Below, piece after piece: positions 1-8,111 of a DNA stretch of 64,000 nt. Source of the DNA: Roseiflexus sp. (GTDB lineage Bacteria > Chloroflexota > Chloroflexia > Chloroflexales > Roseiflexaceae); NCBI GenBank assembly GCA_017743475.1, contig JAGHYV010000015.1, positions 1 to 64,000 on the forward strand. The letters run 5' to 3'. The notes under the pieces are model-generated. The model made no database searches and was not told the DNA's origin. It was given only the letters and a program-made list of their open reading frames with translations. Each line of letters opens with the position of its first letter. The stretch's first letter is position 1. The position numbers and the translations under genes are program-made.

Positions 1-51
1 CTCGTGAACCTGGCGCAGAACGGTATACCGTGTCCCGTTAGATTATACTAG

Positions 52-1086
52 GCGCCAAGGCGCATCACCTGATTGATGGTATCGTGATTGCCGTGTGCGC
101 GGTCATCTGCGGGGCGGAAGGTTGGGTTGATGTGGCGGCATTTGGTCGCCGCAGACCAGCGTGGCTCGCTACGTTTCTGGCGTTGCCGAATGGCATCCCC
201 GCACACGATGCCTTTGGTCGGTCGTGCGCGCGGATCGACCCGGAACCGTTCCAGCGGAGCTTGCTGGCAGGTGCAGGCCATCCAGCCAGCGCACTTGGAC
301 GTGATTATGATTGATGGCACAACCCATCGCCGGTCCCACGACCGTCCGAACGGGAAAGCGGCGCTACATCTCGTCAGCGCCTGGGCCGCCGAACATCGCC
401 TGGCGCCTGGACACATCGCCGTTGATGACAAATCGAATGCAATCACCGCCATTCCGCAATTGCGCGACCTGCTGGACTGCGCGGCAGTACGGTCACAATC
501 GCTGCGATGGGGACGCAGACGACAATTGCCAAACGATATCCAGCGGGGCAGTCAGGAGGTGTCGGCTCTCGAGGAACGCCGACCAACGATGGCGGCTGAG
601 GCGGCGACCTTATGCGCCAAGGCCCGGACGGCGCGCCAATCGGCGTGTGGGATGCAGACGAATCGCGCGGTGACCGAGAAGTATGGACGAATGGAAACCC
701 GGCAGGCAGCCGTGATTCACGGCAGCGTTGGCCTATCTGAACGAGCGGCAACCGTGGGCGCAGTTGTCGGGTGTGGCCTTAGTGGAGGCCGAGCGCACGG
801 AACGGGGTGACGACGATCGAACAACGGTCCTATCTCCTCAGTCACGCACGGGACGCAGCGGCCGTCAAGATCGGGTGCAGGGCCAGGTGAGAATCAGGCG
901 CATTGGTCGCGCGACGTGACCTTCTAGGAGGATGCAAGCCGTATTCGCAGCGGTGACGCGCTGCAGAATATGGGCGTGCTGCGCCATATCGCGCTCAATC
1001 TGATACGTCAAGAGTCAAGCAAAGGAAGTGTCGGAACGAAACGCTTTCGTGCAGCGTTGGATGGCACCTATCTTGCGGAGTTCTCA
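52..1086 (+). pseudogene. Decayed ISAs1-family transposase
   Basis: Translations in alternating forward frames recover a recognisable ISAs1-family DDE transposase in the right order. A segment with LIDGIVIAVCAVICGAEGW and FLALPNGIPAHDAFG lies at about 72-250. The DGTTHRRSHD / VDDKSNAITAIPQL segment lies at about 312-465. The C-terminal HWSRDVTF / EDASRIRSGDALQNMGVLR / ALNLIRQ block lies at about 890-1080. Several frameshifts and stops separate the pieces and the N-terminus appears truncated near the window edge, so no product is expected. Family assignment rests on these motifs; terminal inverted repeats were not located. Confidence 0.8.
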
Positions 1087-1119
1087 GAATATAAGATGCG
1101 ATTGCCCCGGGGCGACGGA

Positions 1120-1196
1120 GGGGCGCCGCGGCGCTGCGCCCGTACCGGGGCGGCAGCGAGGCGCGAGGGGCGCCGCAGCGCTGTGCCCGTACTGGG
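1120..1196. repeat. GC-rich imperfect direct repeat (two 30-bp units)
   Basis: Two 30-bp units, at 1120-1149 and 1167-1196, each start GGGGCGCCGC and end in CCCGTACcGGG or CCCGTACtGGG, separated by 17 bp. A related unit occurs far away at 41648-41675 (GGGCGCAGCGGCGCTGTACC), which suggests a dispersed genomic repeat. The stretch between the transposase remnant and the next gene holds nothing else that I can identify. Confidence 0.6.
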
Positions 1197-1274
1197 AGCG
1201 GCGGGGACAGAACGATACCCGCTCGATACAAGCGCGCAGACCGACCTTAGCGGTCTTGGGGGAAATGAACGACA

Positions 1275-2816
1275 ATGCATGCCAGCTCTTCCCCATCAAA
1301 TAAGGTTGGCTATTCCTGGCGTGTTCGCATTCGCACAATAATCGGTTCGCACGCCGTTATTCTGGCATTGCTGGCGAGTCAGTTCATACTGGTGCAACTG
1401 CTCACGGGACCGCAATATGGCGATGCGCCGCGGAATATGCATTGGGGAATCCTGACCCTTGAGAATCCTGCATTTCTCCTGGGTGCGCCGGATACCTACG
1501 AACGAATCAAGGGTTTTCCGCCCGATCCGCCGTCGTTGGCGCCGCTGGCGCTCTACCGGTTCCCGCAGGGAGGGTTGCATCGCTGGTGGGGTCCGGTTCC
1601 GCCACTGGTTTTTGCTCTTGCCTGGTCGATGACGCGCTCATACACGGCGTTGCATCTGGTTGTTCCGCTTGCAGGCGCCGGAGTGGTGATCCTCACCTAC
1701 TGGCTGGCAGGTCTCTGGTTGACACGACGAGAGGCGTTGATTGCAGCAGCGTTTCTCGCCTGTTTCCCTCTCTTTCGGGATTATGCGACGGTTGCCTATA
1801 CCGAGGCGCTCTCCGCACTGGCGCTGACAGCAGCCGTGCTGGCGTATGTTCGCGGGCGCACGGCGGCAACCGTGATCCTCGGCTCTCTGGCGATCCTGAT
1901 GAAACTGGACCTGCTGCTGATCTATTCTGGCATCATTGGCATCTCTGCTATCTGGTTGATCATTGCACGACGGTTGCACCGTGAGGAGTTCATAGCGCCA
2001 TTCTCTGGAACGCATGCACTAGCTGCGCTAATCGCTCCGGCAGCGCTAACGTCGCCGTGGGTCTGGTACCACTACCTCGGTCAGGGTGAGCGCACGCCGA
2101 CGGGCGGGTTGTCGCTGCAGCAGTTTAGTCTGGTGGCGCCGCAGATGCTCGAGTTGTTGTTCTATATTCCGTGGTATGGTGCACTATTGACTCTGGCGGT
2201 CATCGGCGCCGTGGCTGCCGCTGGTGCGCGCAGTGGACGATTTCATGCCGGTATTCTGACATTGCTGCTGGCATGGCTCGGACTGGGCATTGTCGTGCTG
2301 CTGGTGTATGCGGCGACTCCTGGTTCGGGGAACAGTCCGCGGGTCGTCATTCCCGCGCTTCCGCCGCTCGCGCTGCTGTTTGCCGCTGGCATCACGCGCC
2401 TGACGATCCCGTGGCGGCGACGGGTTGCGTTCTACCTGATTACTCTGTTTACTGTTATCAATCTGGTTGCCATCGGATACCATGCCGTCGAGGGGGCGCG
2501 TCTCCGCAGGTATGCGCCGGTCTGGCAGGTGTTGCGCGAACAACCGCGCGGCTATGTGCTGACCGAGGCGTACTGGCATACCATTCTGTATGCGCGCCGA
2601 CCAGCGACGTGGTTCGAGTTCGATGAGACATTTCAGCGTAACATTATGGAGAACGCCGATCATTTCGCGCGCTATATGGATCGGCATCCCATTCGTTACG
2701 TTGTGTTGCCAGCGCGTGGTGATGCGCTCGCTTCCCCAGATGTGCGCGCATATCTCGACCGGCACGCCACACGGATCGAAGCGGGCGAGTTCGTGGTGTA
2801 TGTCGTTGAACGTTGA
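1275..2816 (+). CDS. GT-C-type membrane glycosyltransferase (GT39/ArnT-like)
   Basis: A 513-residue polytopic membrane protein with about ten or more hydrophobic segments. After the first segment (roughly residues 15-37) comes a polar loop with an Asp (GDAPRNMHWG), the usual place of the catalytic or metal Asp in GT-C enzymes. The C-terminal 100 residues are soluble. The family uses polyprenyl-phosphate sugars to glycosylate lipid or protein acceptors on the outer face of the membrane; the actual substrate cannot be told. It stands alone between an IS remnant and a convergent gene, and a heptamer repeat covers its stop codon region. The start is the first ATG in frame, with only weak Shine-Dalgarno support. 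Confidence 0.65.
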   Translation: MHASSSPSNKVGYSWRVRIRTIIGSHAVILALLASQFILVQLLTGPQYGDAPRNMHWGILTLENPAFLLGAPDTYERIKGFPPDPPSLAPLALYRFPQGGLHRWWGPVPPLVFALAWSMTRSYTALHLVVPLAGAGVVILTYWLAGLWLTRREALIAAAFLACFPLFRDYATVAYTEALSALALTAAVLAYVRGRTAATVILGSLAILMKLDLLLIYSGIIGISAIWLIIARRLHREEFIAPFSGTHALAALIAPAALTSPWVWYHYLGQGERTPTGGLSLQQFSLVAPQMLELLFYIPWYGALLTLAVIGAVAAAGARSGRFHAGILTLLLAWLGLGIVVLLVYAATPGSGNSPRVVIPALPPLALLFAAGITRLTIPWRRRVAFYLITLFTVINLVAIGYHAVEGARLRRYAPVWQVLREQPRGYVLTEAYWHTILYARRPATWFEFDETFQRNIMENADHFARYMDRHPIRYVVLPARGDALASPDVRAYLDRHATRIEAGEFVVYVVER

Positions 2817-2870
2817 AGGTTGAAGGTTGAGGGTTGAGGGTTGAAGGTGGGAAGGTTGAAGGTTGAACCC
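2806..2870. repeat. GGTTGAA heptamer minisatellite at gene 3' end
   Basis: About eight near-copies of a 7-bp unit GGTTGAA / GGTTGAG run from the last codons of the glycosyltransferase gene into the convergent intergenic space. They abut the GAACTGAGAAC-type repeat that follows. Confidence 0.7.
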
Positions 2871-2940
2871 GGTTCTCAGTTCTCAGTTCTTGGTTCTCGG
2901 TGCCCGGTTCTCAGTTCTTGGTTCTTGGTTCAACCCCTGA
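2871..2940 (-). repeat. GAACTGAGAAC-type simple dispersed repeat
   Basis: On the minus strand this stretch reads as alternating AACCAAGAACT / GAACTGAGAACC units. It overlaps the 3' end of the minus-strand hydrolase gene and encodes its last ~15 residues (NQEPRTENRAPRTKN), which are therefore repeat-derived. Similar repeats occur at 3921-3960, 27688-27735 and 28688-28743, always sense-oriented at the 3' end of a gene. Confidence 0.7.
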
Positions 2941-3782
2941 CCCCTGTGCCTCGCCAGGAACTCCAGAACAACTGCGTTGTACGCCTGCGGTTGCATAACG
3001 TGCAGAAGATGAGAGGCGCCACGTATCTGCACGTGTTCAACGTGAGGCAAGAAGCGCGCCAGTTCCCGGCTGACGAGCAGGAACATCGGCGGACTTGCGT
3101 CACCGGTGAGCAGGAGTGTCGGCGCCTGGATCGTCGCTGCTTCGCTGCAGGTGATGTCCTCTGATCCCATCGCGTCGATCTCTGTCGGCTCGGCGCCGAT
3201 CAGACGGGCATTGTCCATAATACGCTGGCGGGCTGATAGCGGCAGTTGGTCGAACACGCCGTTCCCCATCATGCCGTCGATAAAGAGCCGCGCGCCATGT
3301 TCCAGGTCGCCCTGCTGCACGGCGCGTTTTGCCGGAAGGATCGCTGCTGCACGTTGCGCCAGGAAATCAATCCCGCCGGGCAGTGCCGCCAGCCACGAGC
3401 GCAACGGCGGTTCGGTGATGACAAGTGTGCGCACCAGGTCAGGACGATCCGTCGCCAGCCGCAGAACGATATCCGCGCCGAACGAAAAGCCGATCAGGTG
3501 GACACGTCCCAACTGGAGCGCAGTGATCAGCGCAGCCAGATCACGCGCATGGGTGCGGGTTGAAGCACTATCGGCATGATCACCGGCAGGCGGGTTTGGG
3601 TAGTGGCATCGTCGACTGTAGGCAATGACGCGGAAGTGGGCGGCGAACGGCTCGATCTGTCGCTCCCATGTGCGCAGATCGGTCGGTCCGCTGCCGTGAA
3701 CGAGAACCACCGGCGCGCCATGCCCTTGATCAATGTACGTTAGCGTGGTGTGGTTAAGCAAGATATGCTTGTAGTCGTCCAT
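2883..3782 (-). CDS. Alpha/beta-hydrolase fold protein
   Basis: A 299-residue hydrolase. HG and oxyanion-hole segment VVLVHGSGPTD lies near residue 25, the nucleophile elbow GFSFG holds the Ser, the acid is in LLTGDASPP, and the His is in the GASHLLH segment. A complete Ser-Asp-His triad is therefore visible. The ATG at 3782 is preferred over a GTG 40 codons upstream, because the extension is Arg/Cys-rich and unlike the family. It lies downstream of the osmolyte transporter genes on the same strand, with a 160-bp gap, so co-transcription is uncertain. The C-terminal tail is encoded by a dispersed repeat. Substrate unknown. Confidence 0.75.
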   Translation of the reverse strand: MDDYKHILLNHTTLTYIDQGHGAPVVLVHGSGPTDLRTWERQIEPFAAHFRVIAYSRRCHYPNPPAGDHADSASTRTHARDLAALITALQLGRVHLIGFSFGADIVLRLATDRPDLVRTLVITEPPLRSWLAALPGGIDFLAQRAAAILPAKRAVQQGDLEHGARLFIDGMMGNGVFDQLPLSARQRIMDNARLIGAEPTEIDAMGSEDITCSEAATIQAPTLLLTGDASPPMFLLVSRELARFLPHVEHVQIRGASHLLHVMQPQAYNAVVLEFLARHRGQGLNQEPRTENRAPRTKN

Positions 3783-3920
3783 AGCATGAACCTGACAGGA
3801 TCGCTTACCGGTATGCTCTCTGCTTCCGGCGCTGCGTTGACAGGCGCTCCGTGCGGACAGATCAATGCTGCTGTCATCGGCGCAATGGCGCGGGAGGAGC
3901 ACTGCCTGATGAAGATTAGT

Positions 3921-3960
3921 TCATAGTTCGCAGTTCTTGGTTCTCAGTTCTTCGTTCCCG
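3921..3960 (-). repeat. GAACTGAGAAC-type simple dispersed repeat
   Basis: Sense-oriented copy of the AAGAACTGAGAACC repeat at the 3' end of the minus-strand permease gene. It encodes the last residues (GTKN) of that protein. Confidence 0.6.
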
Positions 3961-4585
3961 TCACTCCCCGCGTCGCCTGGAAGACACGCTGCTCGATCAG
4001 CCACAGGATGCCGTTGGCACTGATCGCCAGCGCACTAACTGCCACCGCGCCAGCGATGATCTTCTCAGGATTGCTGCTGCGCACCCCATCGAACAACAGT
4101 AATCCCAGCCCGCCAGCGTTGATGAATGCCGCAATTGTGCCAATCGCGATGATCGACAGCATCGCAACGCGCACTCCTGCCAGAATGATCGGCAGCGCCA
4201 GCGGCAGTTCAACCCGCCACAGGCGCTGCGCTGCCGTCATCCCCATGCCGCGCGCTGCTTCGACAATCGCCGGATCGATCCCGGTCAGACCAACGACGAC
4301 ATTGCGCACCAGGACAAGTTGCGCATACGCGACCAGGGCGATGACCGCTGGGCGCAATCCCAGACCGGTGAATGGAATGAGCAGCACAAAGAGCGACAGA
4401 CTGGGGATGGTGTAGATCACCCCCAGAATCCCCAGCACCAGGTTGCGCAGGCGTGCCACACGCGCGCAGACGATCCCTATGGGCAACGCAATCACAAGCG
4501 CAATTGCCAGGCTCAAGCCGGACATCACCAGATGCTGCCCGATTAGACTCAAGACATAAGGAAAATTGTCAATCAGGTAGCGCAT
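3944..4585 (-). CDS. OpuC/OsmF-type ABC transporter permease
   Basis: A 213-residue inner-membrane permease with about five to six hydrophobic helices and the BPD_transp_1 coupling motif EAARGMGMTAAQRLWRVELP (residues ~105-125). It is typical in length for the permeases of glycine betaine, carnitine, choline or other osmolyte importers. Its start overlaps the end of the ATPase gene by 17 bp, so translation is coupled. A second, paralogous permease lies at the other end of the same transcript, the usual two-permease layout of OpuB/OpuC/OsmF systems. The C-terminus runs into a dispersed repeat. Confidence 0.85.
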   Translation of the reverse strand: MRYLIDNFPYVLSLIGQHLVMSGLSLAIALVIALPIGIVCARVARLRNLVLGILGVIYTIPSLSLFVLLIPFTGLGLRPAVIALVAYAQLVLVRNVVVGLTGIDPAIVEAARGMGMTAAQRLWRVELPLALPIILAGVRVAMLSIIAIGTIAAFINAGGLGLLLFDGVRSSNPEKIIAGAVAVSALAISANGILWLIEQRVFQATRGVTGTKN

Positions 4586-5549
4586 GGGTTTTGCGTGTCA
4601 GCGCAGAAGCGATTATGTCGGGTGAAATCCGCCCTAGTTGCCGACCATTCTCAACTACCGGCAGCGGTCGCCCGCCAGAGCGCAGCACGCGGATAAGCGC
4701 CTCGCGCAGATTATCGCCAGGATTCAGTGTTTCCTGAATCCCATGAGCGGTATGATCGCCATTCATACCATCGCTAGCAAGCGCATCGGCAACGGTGAGC
4801 AAACTGAGACGCCGCAGCACATCGTCGGCGCCAAGCAGGTCGCGCACAAAGTCGTCTGCCGGTTCTGCCAGCACTGCTAGTGGTGTATCGAACTGCACAA
4901 TGCGCCCGGCACGCATAATCAGCAATCGATCCGCCAGGCGCAGCGCTTCATCAACATCGTGAGTCACGAACAGGATCGTTTTGTGAAGACGCTGCTGGAT
5001 GCGCAACAACTCTTCCTGGAGTCGGGCGCGGGTAATCGCATCGAGCGCGCCAAAAGGTTCGTCCATGAGCATTAGCGAAGGGTCTGCAGCGAGCGCACGC
5101 GCCAGACCAACGCGCTGCTGTTCCCCTCCGGATAACTGCCGTGGATAGCGACGGCGGTAAGAACGCGGCAGTTCCACCAGGTCAAGCAATTCGTCTATCC
5201 GCGCTTCGATCCGCGCGCGATCCCAGCGGAGTAGTTGCGGAACAACAGCAATGTTCTGTTCAACGCGCAGATGAGGGAACAGCCCCGTCTGCTGAATCAC
5301 ATACCCGATGCGACGGCGCAACGCAGTTGCTGGCATCGAACGCACATCGACCCCATCGATCAACAGGCGTCCAGATGTTGGCTCGTAGAGGCGGTTGATC
5401 ATTTTGAGCAGCGTCGTCTTGCCGCAACCGGACGGTCCCAGCAAGACGACGAACTCACCCTGTTTGATCTCGAACGAGACCTGATCGACTGCTGGACGAG
5501 TTTCGCCAGGAAATGTTTTCGTCAGTCGATCAGCAATAATGAATGCCAT
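4569..5549 (-). CDS. OpuC/OsmF-type ABC transporter ATPase with CBS domains
   Basis: A 326-residue cytoplasmic ATPase. Walker A GPSGCGKTT is near residue 37, Q-loop QQTGLF follows, the signature is LSGGEQQRVGLARA, and Walker B is LMLMDEPFGALD followed by the H-loop His in VTHDVDEA. A C-terminal CBS pair (last ~90 residues, ending RPLPVVENGRQLGRI) is the ionic-strength or nucleotide sensing part in osmolyte importers. The ATG at 5549, 4 bp after the binding-protein gene, is chosen because the upstream extension is not conserved-looking. It energises uptake with the two flanking permeases. Confidence 0.9.
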   Translation of the reverse strand: MAFIIADRLTKTFPGETRPAVDQVSFEIKQGEFVVLLGPSGCGKTTLLKMINRLYEPTSGRLLIDGVDVRSMPATALRRRIGYVIQQTGLFPHLRVEQNIAVVPQLLRWDRARIEARIDELLDLVELPRSYRRRYPRQLSGGEQQRVGLARALAADPSLMLMDEPFGALDAITRARLQEELLRIQQRLHKTILFVTHDVDEALRLADRLLIMRAGRIVQFDTPLAVLAEPADDFVRDLLGADDVLRRLSLLTVADALASDGMNGDHTAHGIQETLNPGDNLREALIRVLRSGGRPLPVVENGRQLGRISPDIIASALTRKTHALPD

Positions 5550-5553
5550 GAAT

Positions 5554-6504
5554 CTACTTGATAAACCCTTGCTGTTGCAGGAAGGTGCGCGCCACGTCGG
5601 CGATCTCCTTCTTCTCCGGTCCGTCAACCTGCCAGTTCAACCCCGACATGACGTCGTTGGTCAGGAGTGGCGCCAGTTTGTTGAGCGTCTCAGCGATGAT
5701 GGGGTTTGCAGTGAGCGTATCCTGCCGGATGACTGGCGCAATCTGGTAGATTGGGTAGTAGTTCTTATCATCCTCTAGCAACGCTAGTCCCAGTCCATTG
5801 ATCTGTCCATCGGTACCAAAGGCGACGACTACATCGATATCGCCTTTCATAAGCGCCTCATAGCGCAGCGCGCCGGTGTCGAGCTGCACAAAGTTGTCGC
5901 CAATGAACTTCGGATCGAACCCATACGCTGCCATCAACCCTTTGGTGTCTTCACGCTCCGGGAACTCCGGCGGTCCGCCGAGTTTCAGCTCACCCGACCG
6001 TGCTACCAGATCAGAGTAGGTGCGAATGCCCAGTTCTTCGGCACGCTGACGGGTCATCGCCAGGGCGTTCGTATTGTTGAACGGCGACGGTTCGAGCCAG
6101 GTCAATTTGAACTGTTCCTCATACCCCTTGCGCACCGCCTCAAGAATCGCGCGAGCATCGGAGATTGGCGCCTGCTTCAACACTTCGAGCAAGCCGGTCG
6201 ACGTATACTCTGGATACAGATCAATCTCGCCGTTGACCAGCGCCGTGTGCGCCACCGGCGTTGCACCGAGATTAAACTTACGTTCGACGCGGATGCCAGC
6301 GTTTTCCAGCGCCAGTGCGTACATTTCGGCAACTAGGATGGCTTCGGTGAAGTTTTTCGATCCGATGCGGACTGGTGCGGCTTCTGCGGGAGCGGGCTGA
6401 GGTGCAGCGGTTGGTTGCGTCGTTTGCGCCGGAGCGCCACAGGCTGTGAGGAGAACGCCGACCAGCGTGGTAAACGCCAACAACATTTGGATTGATCGCA
6501 CCAT
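5554..6504 (-). CDS. Osmolyte ABC transporter substrate-binding lipoprotein (OpuAC/OpuBC type)
   Basis: A 316-residue exported lipoprotein: a hydrophobic signal segment ends in a lipobox (LLTACG, Cys ~22), then a Pro/Ala/Thr linker, then the family motif IGSKNFTEAIL and GEIDLYPEYTSTGL. This family binds betaine, carnitine, choline or related quaternary amines, typically through an aromatic box. The ATG at 6504 is fixed by a perfect AAGGAGG at 6508-6514. The 52-codon upstream extension in frame lies inside the preceding permease gene and was rejected. It sits in one transcript: permease, binding protein, ATPase-CBS, permease. Confidence 0.9.
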   Translation of the reverse strand: MVRSIQMLLAFTTLVGVLLTACGAPAQTTQPTAAPQPAPAEAAPVRIGSKNFTEAILVAEMYALALENAGIRVERKFNLGATPVAHTALVNGEIDLYPEYTSTGLLEVLKQAPISDARAILEAVRKGYEEQFKLTWLEPSPFNNTNALAMTRQRAEELGIRTYSDLVARSGELKLGGPPEFPEREDTKGLMAAYGFDPKFIGDNFVQLDTGALRYEALMKGDIDVVVAFGTDGQINGLGLALLEDDKNYYPIYQIAPVIRQDTLTANPIIAETLNKLAPLLTNDVMSGLNWQVDGPEKKEIADVARTFLQQQGFIK

Positions 6505-6532
6505 AAACCTCCTTATTATAAGCACATATGCC

Positions 6533-7186
6533 CTACGTTGCAGTGCCCAGATTGGATGCCAGGCGTCGCTGCGTCCAGCCGAGCACCAATTCGGCTGCCA
6601 GCGCCAGTAAGGCAACCGGTATGGCGCCGACGAGCATAATCCGGGTATCGAACAGCGCATAGCCGCGGGTGATGAAAATGCCTAACCCTCCTCCGCCGAT
6701 AAACGCAGCGAGAGTCGCGCTTGCAATCACTTCAACCGCTGCTGTGCGCACGCCGCCAACAATCGAGGGCAGTGCGAGCGGGAGTTCCACGCGCCAGAGG
6801 ATCTGCGCAGTAGTCATTCCCATGCCACGCGCAGCTTCACGCACGTCGCCGTCGACTGCGCGAATGCCCGCATAGGTGGCGATGAGAATCGGCGGAATTG
6901 CCAGCAATGTCAACGCTACCATCGCTGGCAATGCACCAATGCCGAGGTACGGTTGCATCAGGAAGAGGAGGGCAAGGCTTGGTACCAGGCGCAGTGCCCC
7001 GAACGCGTTGATTGCCCACTGACCGATGCGTGCCTGATGTGCTGCCCAGATGCCGATCGGCAGCCCGATGACCGTGCTGATCGCCAGCGCTACCGAACTG
7101 ATCCAGAGGTGTTGGGTTGTAGCAGCCCAGAAACGCGGTTGATTGGCAAGAAAGTAGTGGTAGGCTTCAAACAGCAGTGAGATCAT
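6533..7186 (-). CDS. OpuC/OsmF-type ABC transporter permease (first of two)
   Basis: A 217-residue membrane permease with the coupling motif REAARGMGMTTAQILWRVE and a terminal helix pair. It is paralogous to the permease at 3944-4585, with the same motif and length. It is the first gene of the transporter transcript and ends 28 bp before the binding-protein start. The pair is expected to form the heterodimeric channel for osmolyte import. Confidence 0.85.
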   Translation of the reverse strand: MISLLFEAYHYFLANQPRFWAATTQHLWISSVALAISTVIGLPIGIWAAHQARIGQWAINAFGALRLVPSLALLFLMQPYLGIGALPAMVALTLLAIPPILIATYAGIRAVDGDVREAARGMGMTTAQILWRVELPLALPSIVGGVRTAAVEVIASATLAAFIGGGGLGIFITRGYALFDTRIMLVGAIPVALLALAAELVLGWTQRRLASNLGTAT

Positions 7187-7193
7187 TCATCCA

Positions 7194-8090
7194 TCAGAAC
7201 ATCGCATTCGCCAGATCGCGTCGCCCCTGGACAGTGAGCGGGTGCTGATCGCCAAGCGCAGTGAACAGTGCGAGTAACATCTTGCGCGCACCATCATCAC
7301 GGAATGCGCGATTGCGCATAACAATTGCCAGCAGGGTCTGGATTGCATCAGCGTAGCGTTGCCCGCGTAGTTGATGCGCCGCCAGCAACCAGCGCGCCTC
7401 GAGATCTGCTGGATTCTGCTCGATGCGCTCTAGCAGCGTTGACGGATTGGTCTCTTCCGCTTCAGCGATCAGCTCGGCAAGCGTCAGCCATGCCTGCGCC
7501 TGTTTTGCCTGTGGTGCATTGGACGGGACCTTCTTCAACATCTCGGCGCCTGCCGGGTCTCCCGCAACAAGCATCAGGCGCCCCAATCCAAACAGGCTGG
7601 CGCTATGGTTGGGATCGAGCGAGAGCGCACTTTCGTATCGCGCTTTTGCGCCAAGTGGATCACGGTCCTCAATCGCTGCCGCTTCTTCCGCCAGACGGTC
7701 GGCAGGTGAGGCAGGCGGTGGCGGCATGATGCGCTTCAACCATGCACGCACCTGCGATTCGGGCAGCGCACCGGTAAATTCATCCACTACCCGACCATCG
7801 CGAAACGCTTTGACTGCCGGGATGCTCTGGACCTGGAACATCTGCGCCAGGCGCGGATTCTCGTCCACATTCAGTTTCGCCAGAATCCAGGCGCCTTTTG
7901 CCTCAGTTGCTAGCCGTTCTAAAATGGGACCAAGCATGCGGCATGGACCGCACCAGGGCGCCCAGAAATCAACTACAACCGGAACGGTGCGCGAGCGTTC
8001 AAGCACCTCGGCGCGGAAGGTACGTTCGTTGACATCAATGACAGAACTGCTCGCGCTTTTGTTGACAAGAGACACAGTCGTATCCTCCAT
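7194..8090 (-). CDS. CnoX-like thioredoxin with C-terminal tetratricopeptide region
   Basis: A 298-residue cytoplasmic protein. The thioredoxin domain occupies residues ~20-125 with active site WAPWCGPC and the cis-Pro in SIPAVKAF. It is followed by helical TPR-like repeats (YESALSLDPNHSASLFGLGR) and a C-terminal Trx-associated helical module, the architecture of E. coli YbbN/CnoX, a redox-linked chaperone holdase. The intact CGPC suggests real disulfide reductase activity, unlike E. coli CnoX. The ATG at 8090 is preferred to the GTG two codons upstream. The next gene upstream, sppA, is 21 bp away on the same strand. Confidence 0.85.
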   Translation of the reverse strand: MEDTTVSLVNKSASSSVIDVNERTFRAEVLERSRTVPVVVDFWAPWCGPCRMLGPILERLATEAKGAWILAKLNVDENPRLAQMFQVQSIPAVKAFRDGRVVDEFTGALPESQVRAWLKRIMPPPPASPADRLAEEAAAIEDRDPLGAKARYESALSLDPNHSASLFGLGRLMLVAGDPAGAEMLKKVPSNAPQAKQAQAWLTLAELIAEAEETNPSTLLERIEQNPADLEARWLLAAHQLRGQRYADAIQTLLAIVMRNRAFRDDGARKMLLALFTALGDQHPLTVQGRRDLANAMF

Positions 8091-8111
8091 GACCACGGAA
8101 AGGCCTGCAAT

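Noticed and set aside
5550-5627. Longer start for the OpuC-type ATPase
   Set aside because: The extension overlaps the binding-protein gene and reads Arg-rich; ATG 5549 begins at the conserved strand of the ABC fold.
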